From Mesonia hippocampi (GTDB taxonomy: Bacteria; Bacteroidota; Bacteroidia; Flavobacteriales; Flavobacteriaceae): a stretch of 64,000 nt of DNA. The position numbers and the translations under genes were made by a program. The stretch spans positions 62,001 to 126,000 of the forward strand of contig NZ_JACIFO010000002.1 in the NCBI RefSeq assembly GCF_014197445.1. The letters run 5' to 3'. A model generated the notes under the pieces. The model saw only the letters and a list, made by a program, of their open reading frames with translations, ran no database searches and was not told the origin of the DNA. Positions 28,253 through 37,501 of the stretch are shown here, one piece after another (position 1 is the first letter of the stretch; every line of letters starts with the position of its first letter).

Positions 28253-30166
28253 TTACTCTCCGATAAAAATATTATCAATTTGCATCGTAGTAGTTACACC
28301 ATTTGCGCTACCTACGTAAACAAAAGCAACAAATACATTCTGTCCCGCATAAGCTGATAAATCTACTTGTCCTGAATCTGTAAAATTAGGAGCATGACCA
28401 CCTGTAGATCCTGTTGCGATTATAGGGTCAAGGTCTGTCCAAGTTGCAGTAGTTACATCGCCAGAAAAATCTGTAGATACTTTAACCGTAAGCACATCTC
28501 CGTTATTATATGCATCTTTAGAGTCAAACTGTAAATAAGGCGCCGTAATTCCTGTTAAATCTACTCCTGGGGTTACTAGCCAACCTTCTACATCTCCTCC
28601 TGCATTATGAGCATTAAGTTGTGCATACATATTTCCATCATACGCTCTAGCTTGCCACACACGGTCTCCTGTAGTTTTTACATTTGTCCATCCTGTAAGG
28701 CTAACATTATCGTAATCTGCAAAACTCTCAAAATCTTCTGTAAGTGGTGCTGGAACAATAGTTACATCTCCTCCAGGATTTTCTCCTCCGCCGTTATCTC
28801 CTCCATTTCCTTGTTCTCCTGCTTCTCCAATATATACATTATCAACTTGGAATGTTGAAGTTACTCCATTCGCATCACCTTCATAGATAAATGCAACAAA
28901 TACATTTTCTCCCACATAAGCCGATAAATCTATCTCTCCAGAAAAAACAAAATCACCATAACCTTGAGTCGTTCCTGTAGCCAATGTTGGGTTAATATCT
29001 ATCCAAGTAGCTGTATTGATATCTCCATCAAAATTTGTACTAATTTTTACGGTAAGTGCATCCCCATTGTTGTGCCCATCGGCAGTTTCAAAAGATAAAA
29101 CAGGGTTATTTACGGTAGCTATGTTAATACCTGGAGTTACTAACCATGCATTTACAGCACCCGAAGCATTAAAAGCACTAAGTTGTGCATACATGTTATC
29201 ACTATGTTCTCTAGCTTGCCATACACGGTCTCCATCAACCAATATATTAGACCATCCGTCAAGGCTTACATTATCATAATCTGTAAGGCCCTCAAAATCT
29301 TCACTAAAAGGAGCGTCAAAAACACCTACTTCACCTGCTCCACAACGTGCGCCTGCAAAGTCTACATCTTTATCGGTGTTGATAAAAAACTGGTAGTTAT
29401 CTCCGTATTTTGCGATAATTGCTTTTATAGTTCCGTTTCCGTTTGGTAATGGGTTATCTGCAAAATCTGCAAACGAGCTATTTCTTAACTCTACATTAGC
29501 ACCTTCACAATCTTCAACAGAAACACTGGTATTCTCACTATTAGTGGTATAATTTTGATTTGGGTTTGCAAATTGTGCGTTAGCAATTTCTGCATACATC
29601 CCTAAGTAAGTATCGTTTTTAGCTTCAGATAAAGTTAGTGCTAAAGGAACTATTTCTGCAATAGTTGTAGAAGGCAATACGTGCTCATAGAATTTATTTT
29701 CGCTAATACGTGTTGCACCATAATTTGAATCTGGTGTTCCTCCTATAATAGGCATCCCTTTGTTCATAGCCACAGTTAATCCATCTATACGAATATATAC
29801 TTTTCTACCTTTTCCGTAAATAGCAAACATTCCTGTTGCTTCTGTAGAAATCATAATGGCATGTGTTGGATTTTCTGGTTTATCTTGAACATATACTTGT
29901 TTATAGATATTTCCTTCTTTATCGTTAGAAACGATATAGGCCTCTAAGTACATTGGCTCAGATACGCCTTCTCCTACTTTTACAGGTGCTCCTTCGCTTG
30001 CAACAAGAAGCTGTTTAAGTTCTCCTAATGTATAATTCACCGTTACATTAGGCTCTTCGATACCTGCTTCTGGTGTATTATAATCGTCATCTTGCACACA
30101 AGCTGTTAGTACAGCCCCAAACAAGGCAAGAATAGCAAAAAGTTTAAGGTTTTTTATGGTTTTCAT
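28253..30166 (-). CDS. DUF5689 lipoprotein with two adhesin-like modules
   Basis: The 637-residue protein has a lipoprotein signal with lipobox LTAC (Cys23) followed by acidic residues, a DUF5689 domain at about 45-275, and two tandem copies of a choice-of-anchor-J (cleaved-adhesin-like) module at about 285-445 and 475-637. The copies share SEDFEGLTDYDNVSLDGW / TEDFESFADYDNVSLTGW, RVWQAR, and FVAFIYEGDANGVTSTFQVDN / FVAFVYVGSANGVTTTMQID. A Gly-rich linker (GNGGDNGGGENPGGD) separates them. It is probably surface-exposed and sits 18 bases after the TonB receptor gene, where it may act as the binding partner, analogous in position to SusD. Substrate is unknown. Confidence 0.85.
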   Translation of the reverse strand: MKTIKNLKLFAILALFGAVLTACVQDDDYNTPEAGIEEPNVTVNYTLGELKQLLVASEGAPVKVGEGVSEPMYLEAYIVSNDKEGNIYKQVYVQDKPENPTHAIMISTEATGMFAIYGKGRKVYIRIDGLTVAMNKGMPIIGGTPDSNYGATRISENKFYEHVLPSTTIAEIVPLALTLSEAKNDTYLGMYAEIANAQFANPNQNYTTNSENTSVSVEDCEGANVELRNSSFADFADNPLPNGNGTIKAIIAKYGDNYQFFINTDKDVDFAGARCGAGEVGVFDAPFSEDFEGLTDYDNVSLDGWSNILVDGDRVWQAREHSDNMYAQLSAFNASGAVNAWLVTPGINIATVNNPVLSFETADGHNNGDALTVKISTNFDGDINTATWIDINPTLATGTTQGYGDFVFSGEIDLSAYVGENVFVAFIYEGDANGVTSTFQVDNVYIGEAGEQGNGGDNGGGENPGGDVTIVPAPLTEDFESFADYDNVSLTGWTNVKTTGDRVWQARAYDGNMYAQLNAHNAGGDVEGWLVTPGVDLTGITAPYLQFDSKDAYNNGDVLTVKVSTDFSGDVTTATWTDLDPIIATGSTGGHAPNFTDSGQVDLSAYAGQNVFVAFVYVGSANGVTTTMQIDNIFIGE

Positions 30167-30184
30167 ATTCTAAGGTTTTCTATA

Positions 30185-32950
30185 TTAAAATCTTACGTAT
30201 AAATTTAGGTAATAAGTTGTTCCGTATCCGTACCAGTATTTAGGTCCAAAAACACGTTTTTCATTTTGGTTGTCTTCTAACAAAGAAGTGTAGTCTGAGT
30301 TACGCCCTTGCTCGTATCCTCCTGTTTTATATTTTGTATCGAAAATATTGTTGATTGTTGCAAAGAAACCGATATAATAATCGTTCACTCTCCAAGATTT
30401 ACCTCCAATAAGGTTTACCAATGTATAATCTCCAAAATTTTCTTGACGTAGAAGTTCTTTTGCTACCGCTTCGTCATACTCTGGGTTTAATACATCTGTT
30501 CCGTTTAAAGATACGGTGTTAAAGTTTTTGGTGCGCATTAGTGGCGAAATATCCACATAAGCATCTGCAAAATAATTTACCGTTGCTCCTACAAACCAGA
30601 AGTTAGGGTCGCGGTATTCAAAACCTGCTTGGTATGCTTGTTGCGGCCCTCCGGCTACACGATAATTTTTTAGGTAGGCTTTCCCGTAGTCAAGTTCTTG
30701 ACTAAAATCATCTGATGTAATGTATAGGTTTGGATTGTTATTATAAGTATATTCTCCGTAAGAAGCAGCTCCTTTTAACTTGATGGTTGGAGTTACTTGG
30801 GCTTCGATACCAAACTCTGCTCCTATATGTTGCTTATCTATGCCTGTTAATATTTCTTGAATAAAGGCACTATTTGATGCTTCAGTTGCTAATGAAATTC
30901 CGTCGGCATAAAAGAAGGATACATCGGTTTCATCTTGGAAATTTGTATAATATCCTGTTAATCGTGCACTAATTGTTGGTGTACGGAAAATATAACTAGC
31001 ATCGATGGCTGTTTTTTTCACCGTAGTCGCATTTTTTACTACAGCATTATTTTGGCGTGAGTTAGAGAATGACGAACGGATACCAGGTGCATCTGCAATA
31101 TAAGCAGCGTTCATGTTAAATTGGTGACGTCCTGTTAAACGGTAAGTAAGTCCTAGCTTTGTACCATAGGTTGTAAAGTCTAGTTTTTCTCCTTTCCCAT
31201 AAGAGTTATTAGGGAAAGACCCTGAGCGATACAGCCCATTACGTTGGTAAGTTGTTTTTCCTATTTTTCCTCCTATATAGAAGTCTAATTTATTAAAGTG
31301 AAATTGTGCTTGAGCAAAACCTCTATATTCTTCTGCATCTATTTCATAATGATATTTAAACGTATCGTCTGTACCTATAATACGGTTCGGATTGTTTAAA
31401 TCGTTTTGTGAGGCATCTCCTGTGTTAAAGGAATCGATGTCTAAATAGCCAGTTCCCCCTAATAAATCGATCATGTTTGCAAAATTCTCAGAATTTAGCT
31501 TGCGGTAATGCAGAGATCCATTTACGGTAAGGTAATCGTTAACACGTGTAGTTAAAATAGTGTTTGCGGTAAGTTGGTTATCATCTACTCTATCTTCGTA
31601 TAAATAGTAGTGAGACGTTTCTCCTTGTGCTTTTAATGCTTGGTTTACCCCATACATTCTATTCCAGTCTATTTGTCCATCTTGTTGGAATCCTACTGTT
31701 TTTCGGTATGCTTCCTCATAATTAACAGGGTCTTGCGCTAATTCAAAACTTGGTAATTTTCGGTAATATGCAGGACTTGGGTTTGCTACATTGTCATAGC
31801 CTAAACGAGAGTTCCCCATTTTCCCAAACTGATATGCTACGTTGGTGTTTAACTCTGTGTTTTCAGAAATATTCCAATAATGGTTTAGCATAAATATTGG
31901 TTCCTCGATTTCTTTCATACGAGAGTTTCTTTTCTCCCCATCTTGATACCCCCAATATTCGTTGTATTTAGTATCTTTTAAATCGTAAACTTCTTGTGTA
32001 TTTGCCGATGTTTTCCCTCTTCGGTTTGGAGTATACAAAGCAGAGAAGTTTAAACTATGCTTCTCGTTTAATTGTTTTTCTACCGAAAGGAAAAAAGAGT
32101 TAGCATCGTAAGAAGAGGCATCACGGAAACCTTCTTCTCCAAATCTTCTTGAAGCAAGAACGCTAAATGCCCATCCTCCTTTTAGCATGCCAGAGTTGTA
32201 AGACCCCATTACACGTCCAGTGTAACTACGGTTAGACGCGGCGTAAGACACTCTACCTCCTTTACGGTATTGGGAAGCTCGCATAATAATGTTTGTTGTA
32301 CCTGCTAGGTCTCCAAAATTATAATCGTTAGCCTGTGTACCCATGGTAAACACACGGTTACGTTGTGCATCGTTTAAACCTCCCCAGTTACTCCACTGTG
32401 GACGACCGTTAAACATTTTATTCATTTCTATACCATTGATAAGTACTTTACCGTTGGCAGAATCAAATCCTCTTGGTTTAAAAAAGGTTGCACTAAAATC
32501 GTACGAGGCTGCATTTAAGAATACATCGTTTGAGGCTTGTAAAAGTCCCGATAGGTTATCGGCAGTGCTTTCTTCACTACTCAACTCGTTATCAGAAAGG
32601 CTTATTGTACCGATTTCTATGCTTTCCTGATTGATATCTACATTAATTTCTAACACTTCTAGTGTTAATGTTTTTCCCTGATTAACAATAATCGGGTAAC
32701 GTTTTGCTACGTATCCTTCTTTTTCTAGGGTTAGTACCTGCTCCCCTAAAGGAAGCTCTTGGTTTAAGAAGTTAAATTTACCTTGATTGTTGGTAAAAAC
32801 TTCAATAAGGGTATTTTCTATTCCTACCCTAACACCTTTAATCGCATTATATGTACTCGCGTCAATAACTTCTCCGGTAATGTTGGTTTTCTGAGCGTAA
32901 CCTACTACACCAAAGAACATTACCCCAAGTACACAAACTAGCTTTTTCAT
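30185..32950 (-). CDS. TonB-dependent receptor with CarboxypepD_reg domain
   Basis: The 921-residue outer-membrane importer has a signal peptide (MKKLVCVLGVMFFGVVGYAQ), a carboxypeptidase-regulatory-like domain at about 25-110 (ITGEVIDASTYNAIKGVRVG), a plug domain (ADNLSGLLQASNDVFLNAAS; FFKPRGFDSANGKVLINGIE) and a long barrel ending in an aromatic strand (YYLNLYVRF). It imports a ligand in TonB/proton-motive-force dependent manner. The frame opens at 32965, but ATG 32950 begins the signal peptide. It is upstream of and co-oriented with the DUF5689 lipoprotein gene (18-base gap) and divergent from a secreted nuclease-like enzyme. A TACATTTG -7-like element is at 33007-33014 on this strand. Confidence 0.9.
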   Translation of the reverse strand: MKKLVCVLGVMFFGVVGYAQKTNITGEVIDASTYNAIKGVRVGIENTLIEVFTNNQGKFNFLNQELPLGEQVLTLEKEGYVAKRYPIIVNQGKTLTLEVLEINVDINQESIEIGTISLSDNELSSEESTADNLSGLLQASNDVFLNAASYDFSATFFKPRGFDSANGKVLINGIEMNKMFNGRPQWSNWGGLNDAQRNRVFTMGTQANDYNFGDLAGTTNIIMRASQYRKGGRVSYAASNRSYTGRVMGSYNSGMLKGGWAFSVLASRRFGEEGFRDASSYDANSFFLSVEKQLNEKHSLNFSALYTPNRRGKTSANTQEVYDLKDTKYNEYWGYQDGEKRNSRMKEIEEPIFMLNHYWNISENTELNTNVAYQFGKMGNSRLGYDNVANPSPAYYRKLPSFELAQDPVNYEEAYRKTVGFQQDGQIDWNRMYGVNQALKAQGETSHYYLYEDRVDDNQLTANTILTTRVNDYLTVNGSLHYRKLNSENFANMIDLLGGTGYLDIDSFNTGDASQNDLNNPNRIIGTDDTFKYHYEIDAEEYRGFAQAQFHFNKLDFYIGGKIGKTTYQRNGLYRSGSFPNNSYGKGEKLDFTTYGTKLGLTYRLTGRHQFNMNAAYIADAPGIRSSFSNSRQNNAVVKNATTVKKTAIDASYIFRTPTISARLTGYYTNFQDETDVSFFYADGISLATEASNSAFIQEILTGIDKQHIGAEFGIEAQVTPTIKLKGAASYGEYTYNNNPNLYITSDDFSQELDYGKAYLKNYRVAGGPQQAYQAGFEYRDPNFWFVGATVNYFADAYVDISPLMRTKNFNTVSLNGTDVLNPEYDEAVAKELLRQENFGDYTLVNLIGGKSWRVNDYYIGFFATINNIFDTKYKTGGYEQGRNSDYTSLLEDNQNEKRVFGPKYWYGYGTTYYLNLYVRF

Positions 32951-33024
32951 GGTTAAAATGTTCATTAATAATTGTTTAAAGTTAAGAAACTATTATTTTC
33001 GGGCTGCAAATGTACATTATTTAA

Positions 33025-33055
33025 TTGCAATAGCTACTTTTGCCCCCTACCTTTG
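33025..33055 (+). promoter_or_regulatory. Promoter of the secreted nuclease-like gene
   Basis: TACCTTTG (33048-33055) matches the -7 consensus TAnnTTTG, with TTG at 33025-33027 twenty bases upstream as -33. A second -7-like TACTTTTG lies at 33035-33042. The ATG follows at 33087. Confidence 0.5.
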
Positions 33056-33086
33056 TAAAGATTTTACAATTAAATAATATCAAGAT

Positions 33087-34151
33087 ATGAAAAAAATTAC
33101 TCTTAAGCTATTAATATGTTCAGCTTTTTTAAGCGGACTAACAGCAAGTTATGCTCAAGAAAAGAAAACCTATAAAGTAAATACCGTTGCGTTTTATAAT
33201 GTAGAAAATCTTTTTGACCCTGTAAATGATCCTAAAAAGTATGACGAGGCCAGCCCTATTATGGAAATGAGCGAGAGCTTACGCGAAGAGGTTTACCAAA
33301 AAAAGCTAAAAAACACCGCTAAAGTAATTGCCGAAATAGGAAAAGAGGTTACCAAACACTCCCCTGCAATTGTTGGACTAGCAGAAGTGGAGAATAGAAG
33401 AGTACTTGAAGATTTACTAAATGAGCCTACGTTGCGCAAAGACGATTATGGAATTGTACATTTTGATTCTCCAGACATGCGAGGAATTGATGTGGCTTTA
33501 ATCTACAAGAAAAAGTTATTTAAACCTACACAAACCAGTAGTCATGAGCTTTTAATTTACGATAATGAAAACCCAGAAAAAAGAGTTTATACAAGAGATC
33601 AACTGCTTGTAAGCGGACTCTTGGATGGAGAAAAAATTCATTTTATTGTAAACCACTGGCCTTCTAGAAGCGGAGGTGAAGCCAGAAGTAGCTATAAAAG
33701 AGAGCAAGCGGCGGCACTTAATAAAAAAATTATCGACTCGCTTTTTGCTTTAGACCCTTATGCTAAAATAATCACCATGGGCGATTTAAACGACGGCCCA
33801 TATAACAAAAGTTTAAAAGAGGTTTTAAAAACAAAAGCCGATAGAGACGAAGTAAAACTAAAAGAACTTTATAACCCTATGGAAAACCTACAGAAAAAAG
33901 GTGTAGGAACCATTGCTTATCGTGACAGTTGGGATTTATTTGACCAAATGATTGTTTCTGAAGCTTTACTTAAAAAAGATTATAGCAGTTATCGCTTTTA
34001 TAAAGCAGGAATCTATAACCCTCGTTATTTAACTACGCCTAGTGGAAAATATAAAGGTTACCCATATAGAAGCTTTTCTAACGGAGGTTTTTCTGGTGGT
34101 TACAGCGATCACTTTCCTGTTTATGTGTACCTTATAAAAGAAATTAAGTAA
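33087..34151 (+). CDS. Secreted endonuclease/exonuclease/phosphatase family protein
   Basis: The 354-residue protein has a signal peptide (to about residue 23, ..TASYAQ) and the EEP fold. Catalytic and metal motifs are visible: NVENLF (about 39), LAEVENRRVL with the metal Glu, MRGIDVALIY, VNHWPSR with the His, TMGDLNDGPYN with the Asp-x-Asn pair, and YSDHFPVYVYL with the final Asp-His. All catalytic elements are present, so it should cleave a phosphodiester or phosphomonoester bond outside the cytoplasm. It diverges across 136 bases from the TonB receptor/DUF5689 pair. Nuclease and phosphatase activities cannot be told apart from sequence. Confidence 0.88.
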   Translation: MKKITLKLLICSAFLSGLTASYAQEKKTYKVNTVAFYNVENLFDPVNDPKKYDEASPIMEMSESLREEVYQKKLKNTAKVIAEIGKEVTKHSPAIVGLAEVENRRVLEDLLNEPTLRKDDYGIVHFDSPDMRGIDVALIYKKKLFKPTQTSSHELLIYDNENPEKRVYTRDQLLVSGLLDGEKIHFIVNHWPSRSGGEARSSYKREQAAALNKKIIDSLFALDPYAKIITMGDLNDGPYNKSLKEVLKTKADRDEVKLKELYNPMENLQKKGVGTIAYRDSWDLFDQMIVSEALLKKDYSSYRFYKAGIYNPRYLTTPSGKYKGYPYRSFSNGGFSGGYSDHFPVYVYLIKEIK

Positions 34152-34174
34152 GGCAACAGGAAATTGTAACATAT

Positions 34175-34213
34175 ACAAAAAAACCTTCGATAATCATCGA
34201 AGGTTTTTTTGTA
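34175..34213. terminator. Bidirectional terminator after the nuclease-like gene
   Basis: Arms AAAAAAACCTTCGAT and ATCGAAGGTTTTTTT with a four-base loop lie 24 bases past the stop at 34151 and 20 bases before the convergent gene's stop at 34233. T runs occur on both strands. Confidence 0.9.
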
Positions 34214-34232
34214 TCTAAATTGTACCAAAATA

Positions 34233-34664
34233 TTAAAACAACCAAGCTTTCCAAGGAATCATCAATAACATTGCAATTAATGCTAATGAATAAAATATAG
34301 CTATGGTTTTAAATTTAGGTGCAGAAATTAATTTCTTCTTATGTTTAGAGTAACCTATTGTTACTAAAATTGCAGCCACAATCATTAAAAAAGGGTGTTC
34401 TACATTATATAACCTTAATGAGGAGGTTTTCATAATTAAGCCTACATCTACATTATCGCGAAACCATAAAACTTTATCGCTCATAAAAAATAGAATTGCC
34501 CCAAACATAAATTGTGTATGTGTTGCAATAAGTCCAAATAGGTTTACTTTAAAGTCTTTGTTGCCAAAATCTTTCTTAGTTAGCACTCCTGCAATAGCAT
34601 TTACAGCCCCTAAAGCCACTGTAAAGATTACCAAAAATGCCCAATACGAGTGTATGTCTTTCAT
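34233..34664 (-). CDS. Small four-helix membrane protein, function unknown
   Basis: The 143-residue protein has four predicted membrane helices: about 6-24 (YWAFLVIFTVALGAVNAIAG), 44-61 (FGLIATHTQFMFGAILFFM), 87-105 (EHPFLMIVAAILVTIGY) and 120-140 (IAIFYSLALIAMLLMIPW). Conserved-looking polar residues in the helices include HTQF and EHP, which could bind a cofactor. I do not recognise a characterised family. The frame extends to 34706, but the first 14 residues overlap the upstream terminator zone and lack family character, so ATG 34664 (MKDIHSYWAFL) is chosen. It is preceded by a terminator, so it probably has its own promoter. Confidence 0.75.
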   Translation of the reverse strand: MKDIHSYWAFLVIFTVALGAVNAIAGVLTKKDFGNKDFKVNLFGLIATHTQFMFGAILFFMSDKVLWFRDNVDVGLIMKTSSLRLYNVEHPFLMIVAAILVTIGYSKHKKKLISAPKFKTIAIFYSLALIAMLLMIPWKAWLF

Positions 34665-34707
34665 AAAATAAAATTTTTCTGGTAAATATAGGTAAAAGTA
34701 ACGCATT

Positions 34708-34742
34708 AAAAAACCGCCCTAAGAAAACTTAGGGCGGTTTTT
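34708..34742 (-). terminator. Terminator of the second TonB receptor gene
   Basis: Perfect arms AAAAACCGCCCTAAG and CTTAGGGCGGTTTTT with an AAAA loop lie 20 bases past the stop at 34765. This is one of the strongest GC stems in the window. Confidence 0.9.
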
Positions 34743-34764
34743 ACTACAAATGTATAATATTTGT

Positions 34765-37380
34765 TTAGAATAAATATTTTGCAGAGAAGTTCCAGGTTAA
34801 CCCATTTCCGTAATAGTATCCGTAATCATCTCTTTGGTTGATGTATTCATTATCAAAAAGATTATATACATTACCTCTAAAAACAATTTTGTTTTTTCCT
34901 ACGTTCATGTTATAAGAAGCTCCAACATCAAACAACATATAAGAGTTCAATTTTTCTGCTTTGTAAGTTTCGTTATTTAACGATTTTACCATGGCATCTT
35001 CAAAATCTTCTCCATATAAGCGTCCGTAATAATTCCAATCTAAATCTACAGATAATTTACTAGGAATAACATCGTAAGTAGTTCCGAATCCCATAGAGAA
35101 CTGTGGTGCCATCCCTACTTTTACGTCAGATAAATCAACTTCTGCTTTATCAACAATAGTAAAATCATCGTTATTTCTAACTTCGATTGGGGTTACTCCA
35201 TCATACTTCCAGTCTCCAATAGAAGTATAACCTCTTAACTTCCAATCTTCAGCTGGCTTAGCTTGGAAATCTAATTCGATACCTTTATGTAACTGAGCTA
35301 CATCTGTCATTCTAAATCCTGCCTCGTCTAAATTTAATTTTCCGTATTCTCCTGTTACGTATTTAAATCTGTTATCCCACTTTGTATAATATAAATTCAG
35401 GCTTACTTTAATATCATCTGAAGAGTATCTATAACCTCCTTCAAAACCTGTAATATCTTCGTTTTCAATTTCAGGATCTGCAAGTTTAGTAATATCTCCT
35501 CCGTCAAAAATATTATCTAAGTAAGGCTGTCTGTTATAACGTCCTGCATTTGCAAAAATGGTGTTATTATCGTCAAATTTAAACGCTGCACCTCCTTTTA
35601 AGTTGTATCCTGTTCTGTTTTCTTTATCTGATTTTAAACCATCCCAACGGTCTTCTCTCTCATAAGATTGGTTTGAGAAAGCACCTTGAACAAAGGCTGA
35701 GAATCTATCTCCTTCGTATTCTACTTGACCAAAACCACCTTGGTAGTTAATCCACTCCGAGTTATCATAAGCTACACGCTCACCTTCTTTTGCGTAATCA
35801 AATAATGCTGCCCATGGCTTTGCATCAAATGTTTTTGAAACAACGTAATTATCTGGGCGATTAACATTTTCAGAAACTCTTCCGTCTAAACCTAATAAAT
35901 CTACTAACTGACGGAAGTGGTCTCCTTTATAGAAACGCACATCTCCTCCTACATTAAACGACAGCCCGTTATTAAGGTCATAGCTAAAGTTTGTTACTCC
36001 TCCATACCATAAGTGATTATTTACAGAGGCTCTTAATACGGTTCCGTTATACCCATCACTAAGACCATTTGCTACAGTTGGGTTGTATTCGTTTTGGATA
36101 TAATCCCAATCTATTAAACCTGTTTCATCATCATAAGCTCCACGTTGAGTTGGGTTTGCTGGAGCATTAGCATAATTGATGTATCTTACACCATTACCTA
36201 AATCTCCTGTTCCTCCTCCTCGTCCCATAGAGGCATATAATACGGTAGATAAGTTTGCTTGGTCATTAATTTCCCAATCCCAGTTAAAGTTTGCTACTGG
36301 CTTGTGGTAATAGTTTCTTCTTAGAGATAATGGATCTCCATCTTTAAAACCATAATTATTGTTGTATTTTTTACCATAACGCTCGTATAAATTCATAGAT
36401 TTAGAGTAGTTCTGGTCGTGCCATTGAGGAGCTCCTGTAATTAAGAAGTTAAAGTTATGATTTTCTGTTTTCTTACCTACAGAGAAGAAATAGTTCTGAC
36501 CTTCTCCCGCAGTACCTCTTGCATACTTTCTATGTGCAGACCAGTAATCTATTAAAACAGAGAATCCCCAACCTTTATCACTAATACCAGAATTGTAAGA
36601 GATAGTTCCTTTTTTGTAAGAATCATTTCCTGTCATAAAACGTACAAAACCACCTTCTGTTAAATCTGTAGTTTTAGTTACTAAGTTTATTGTTCCTCCT
36701 ACAGAAGAGATGGCTAATTTAGAAGAGCCTAAACCACGCTGTACTTGTACTGCATTTGCAATATCGGTAATTCCAGACCAGTTAGACCAGTACATTTTAC
36801 CGTCTTCCATCCCGTTAATAGGTTGCCCGTTTAATAAGAATGCTGTATTGGTTTGATCAAAACCTCTTAAAAACATTTGAGAGTCTCCAAACCCACCTGC
36901 TTGGTTAGAAACATAAACAGAGGGTGTGTTTTTTAGCACTTCAGGAAATTCTACGTTTCCTACGGCTTTATTCTGGATTTCAATTTTACCTACGGTACTA
37001 ACAGCAACAGGTGTAGCACGGTCTCTTTCAAGATCAATCACTCCTTTTCCTACTACTACAATTTCTTCTAAAGCATTCTGATCTGCTTCTAAAGCAATTG
37101 TTCCTAAATTTTGCGTCTGCCCATTAGCAACGTTAAAAGAGATGGTTTTTTTCTGAAAACCAACATAAGATATCACTACTTTCCCTGAAGCTTTATCTAC
37201 ATTAAGGGTAAAGTTCCCATCAAAATCTGTTGTGGTCCCGCTAGAAGCGCCTACAACAATAATATTAGCTCCTGGTAACGGAGAGTTCATTTCGGTATCT
37301 GTAATAGTACCTGTGATTTTACCCTGCGAAAACGCTAGAGTAGTTGCAAAAAACAACAATAAGGATAATAATTTTCTCAT
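34765..37380 (-). CDS. TonB-dependent receptor
   Basis: The 871-residue outer-membrane receptor has a signal peptide (MRKLLSLLLFFATTLAFSQ), a carboxypeptidase-regulatory-like domain (GTITDTEMNSPLPGANIIVV, residues 22-110), a TonB-box-like segment (LEEIVVVGKG, about 104), a plug (PEVLKNTPSVYVSNQAGGFG; MFLRGFDQTNTAFLLNGQPI) and a C-terminal barrel ending WNFSAKYLF. It imports an unidentified ligand. No partner lipoprotein is adjacent. Its plug shares the YWSNWSGI-type segment with the receptor at 30185 (PQWSNWGGL), so the two belong to one broad subfamily. It is transcribed alone with its own terminator. Confidence 0.9.
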   Translation of the reverse strand: MRKLLSLLLFFATTLAFSQGKITGTITDTEMNSPLPGANIIVVGASSGTTTDFDGNFTLNVDKASGKVVISYVGFQKKTISFNVANGQTQNLGTIALEADQNALEEIVVVGKGVIDLERDRATPVAVSTVGKIEIQNKAVGNVEFPEVLKNTPSVYVSNQAGGFGDSQMFLRGFDQTNTAFLLNGQPINGMEDGKMYWSNWSGITDIANAVQVQRGLGSSKLAISSVGGTINLVTKTTDLTEGGFVRFMTGNDSYKKGTISYNSGISDKGWGFSVLIDYWSAHRKYARGTAGEGQNYFFSVGKKTENHNFNFLITGAPQWHDQNYSKSMNLYERYGKKYNNNYGFKDGDPLSLRRNYYHKPVANFNWDWEINDQANLSTVLYASMGRGGGTGDLGNGVRYINYANAPANPTQRGAYDDETGLIDWDYIQNEYNPTVANGLSDGYNGTVLRASVNNHLWYGGVTNFSYDLNNGLSFNVGGDVRFYKGDHFRQLVDLLGLDGRVSENVNRPDNYVVSKTFDAKPWAALFDYAKEGERVAYDNSEWINYQGGFGQVEYEGDRFSAFVQGAFSNQSYEREDRWDGLKSDKENRTGYNLKGGAAFKFDDNNTIFANAGRYNRQPYLDNIFDGGDITKLADPEIENEDITGFEGGYRYSSDDIKVSLNLYYTKWDNRFKYVTGEYGKLNLDEAGFRMTDVAQLHKGIELDFQAKPAEDWKLRGYTSIGDWKYDGVTPIEVRNNDDFTIVDKAEVDLSDVKVGMAPQFSMGFGTTYDVIPSKLSVDLDWNYYGRLYGEDFEDAMVKSLNNETYKAEKLNSYMLFDVGASYNMNVGKNKIVFRGNVYNLFDNEYINQRDDYGYYYGNGLTWNFSAKYLF

Positions 37381-37501
37381 TGTAAATATTTATTGAATTT
37401 GGTTATTGAATTTAAGTACAAAAGAATAGTTTTTATACAAAACTAGGTTTAATAGAATATTAAATATGTATTGAATAGATTAAGTAGATGTTAAGTAACA
37501 C

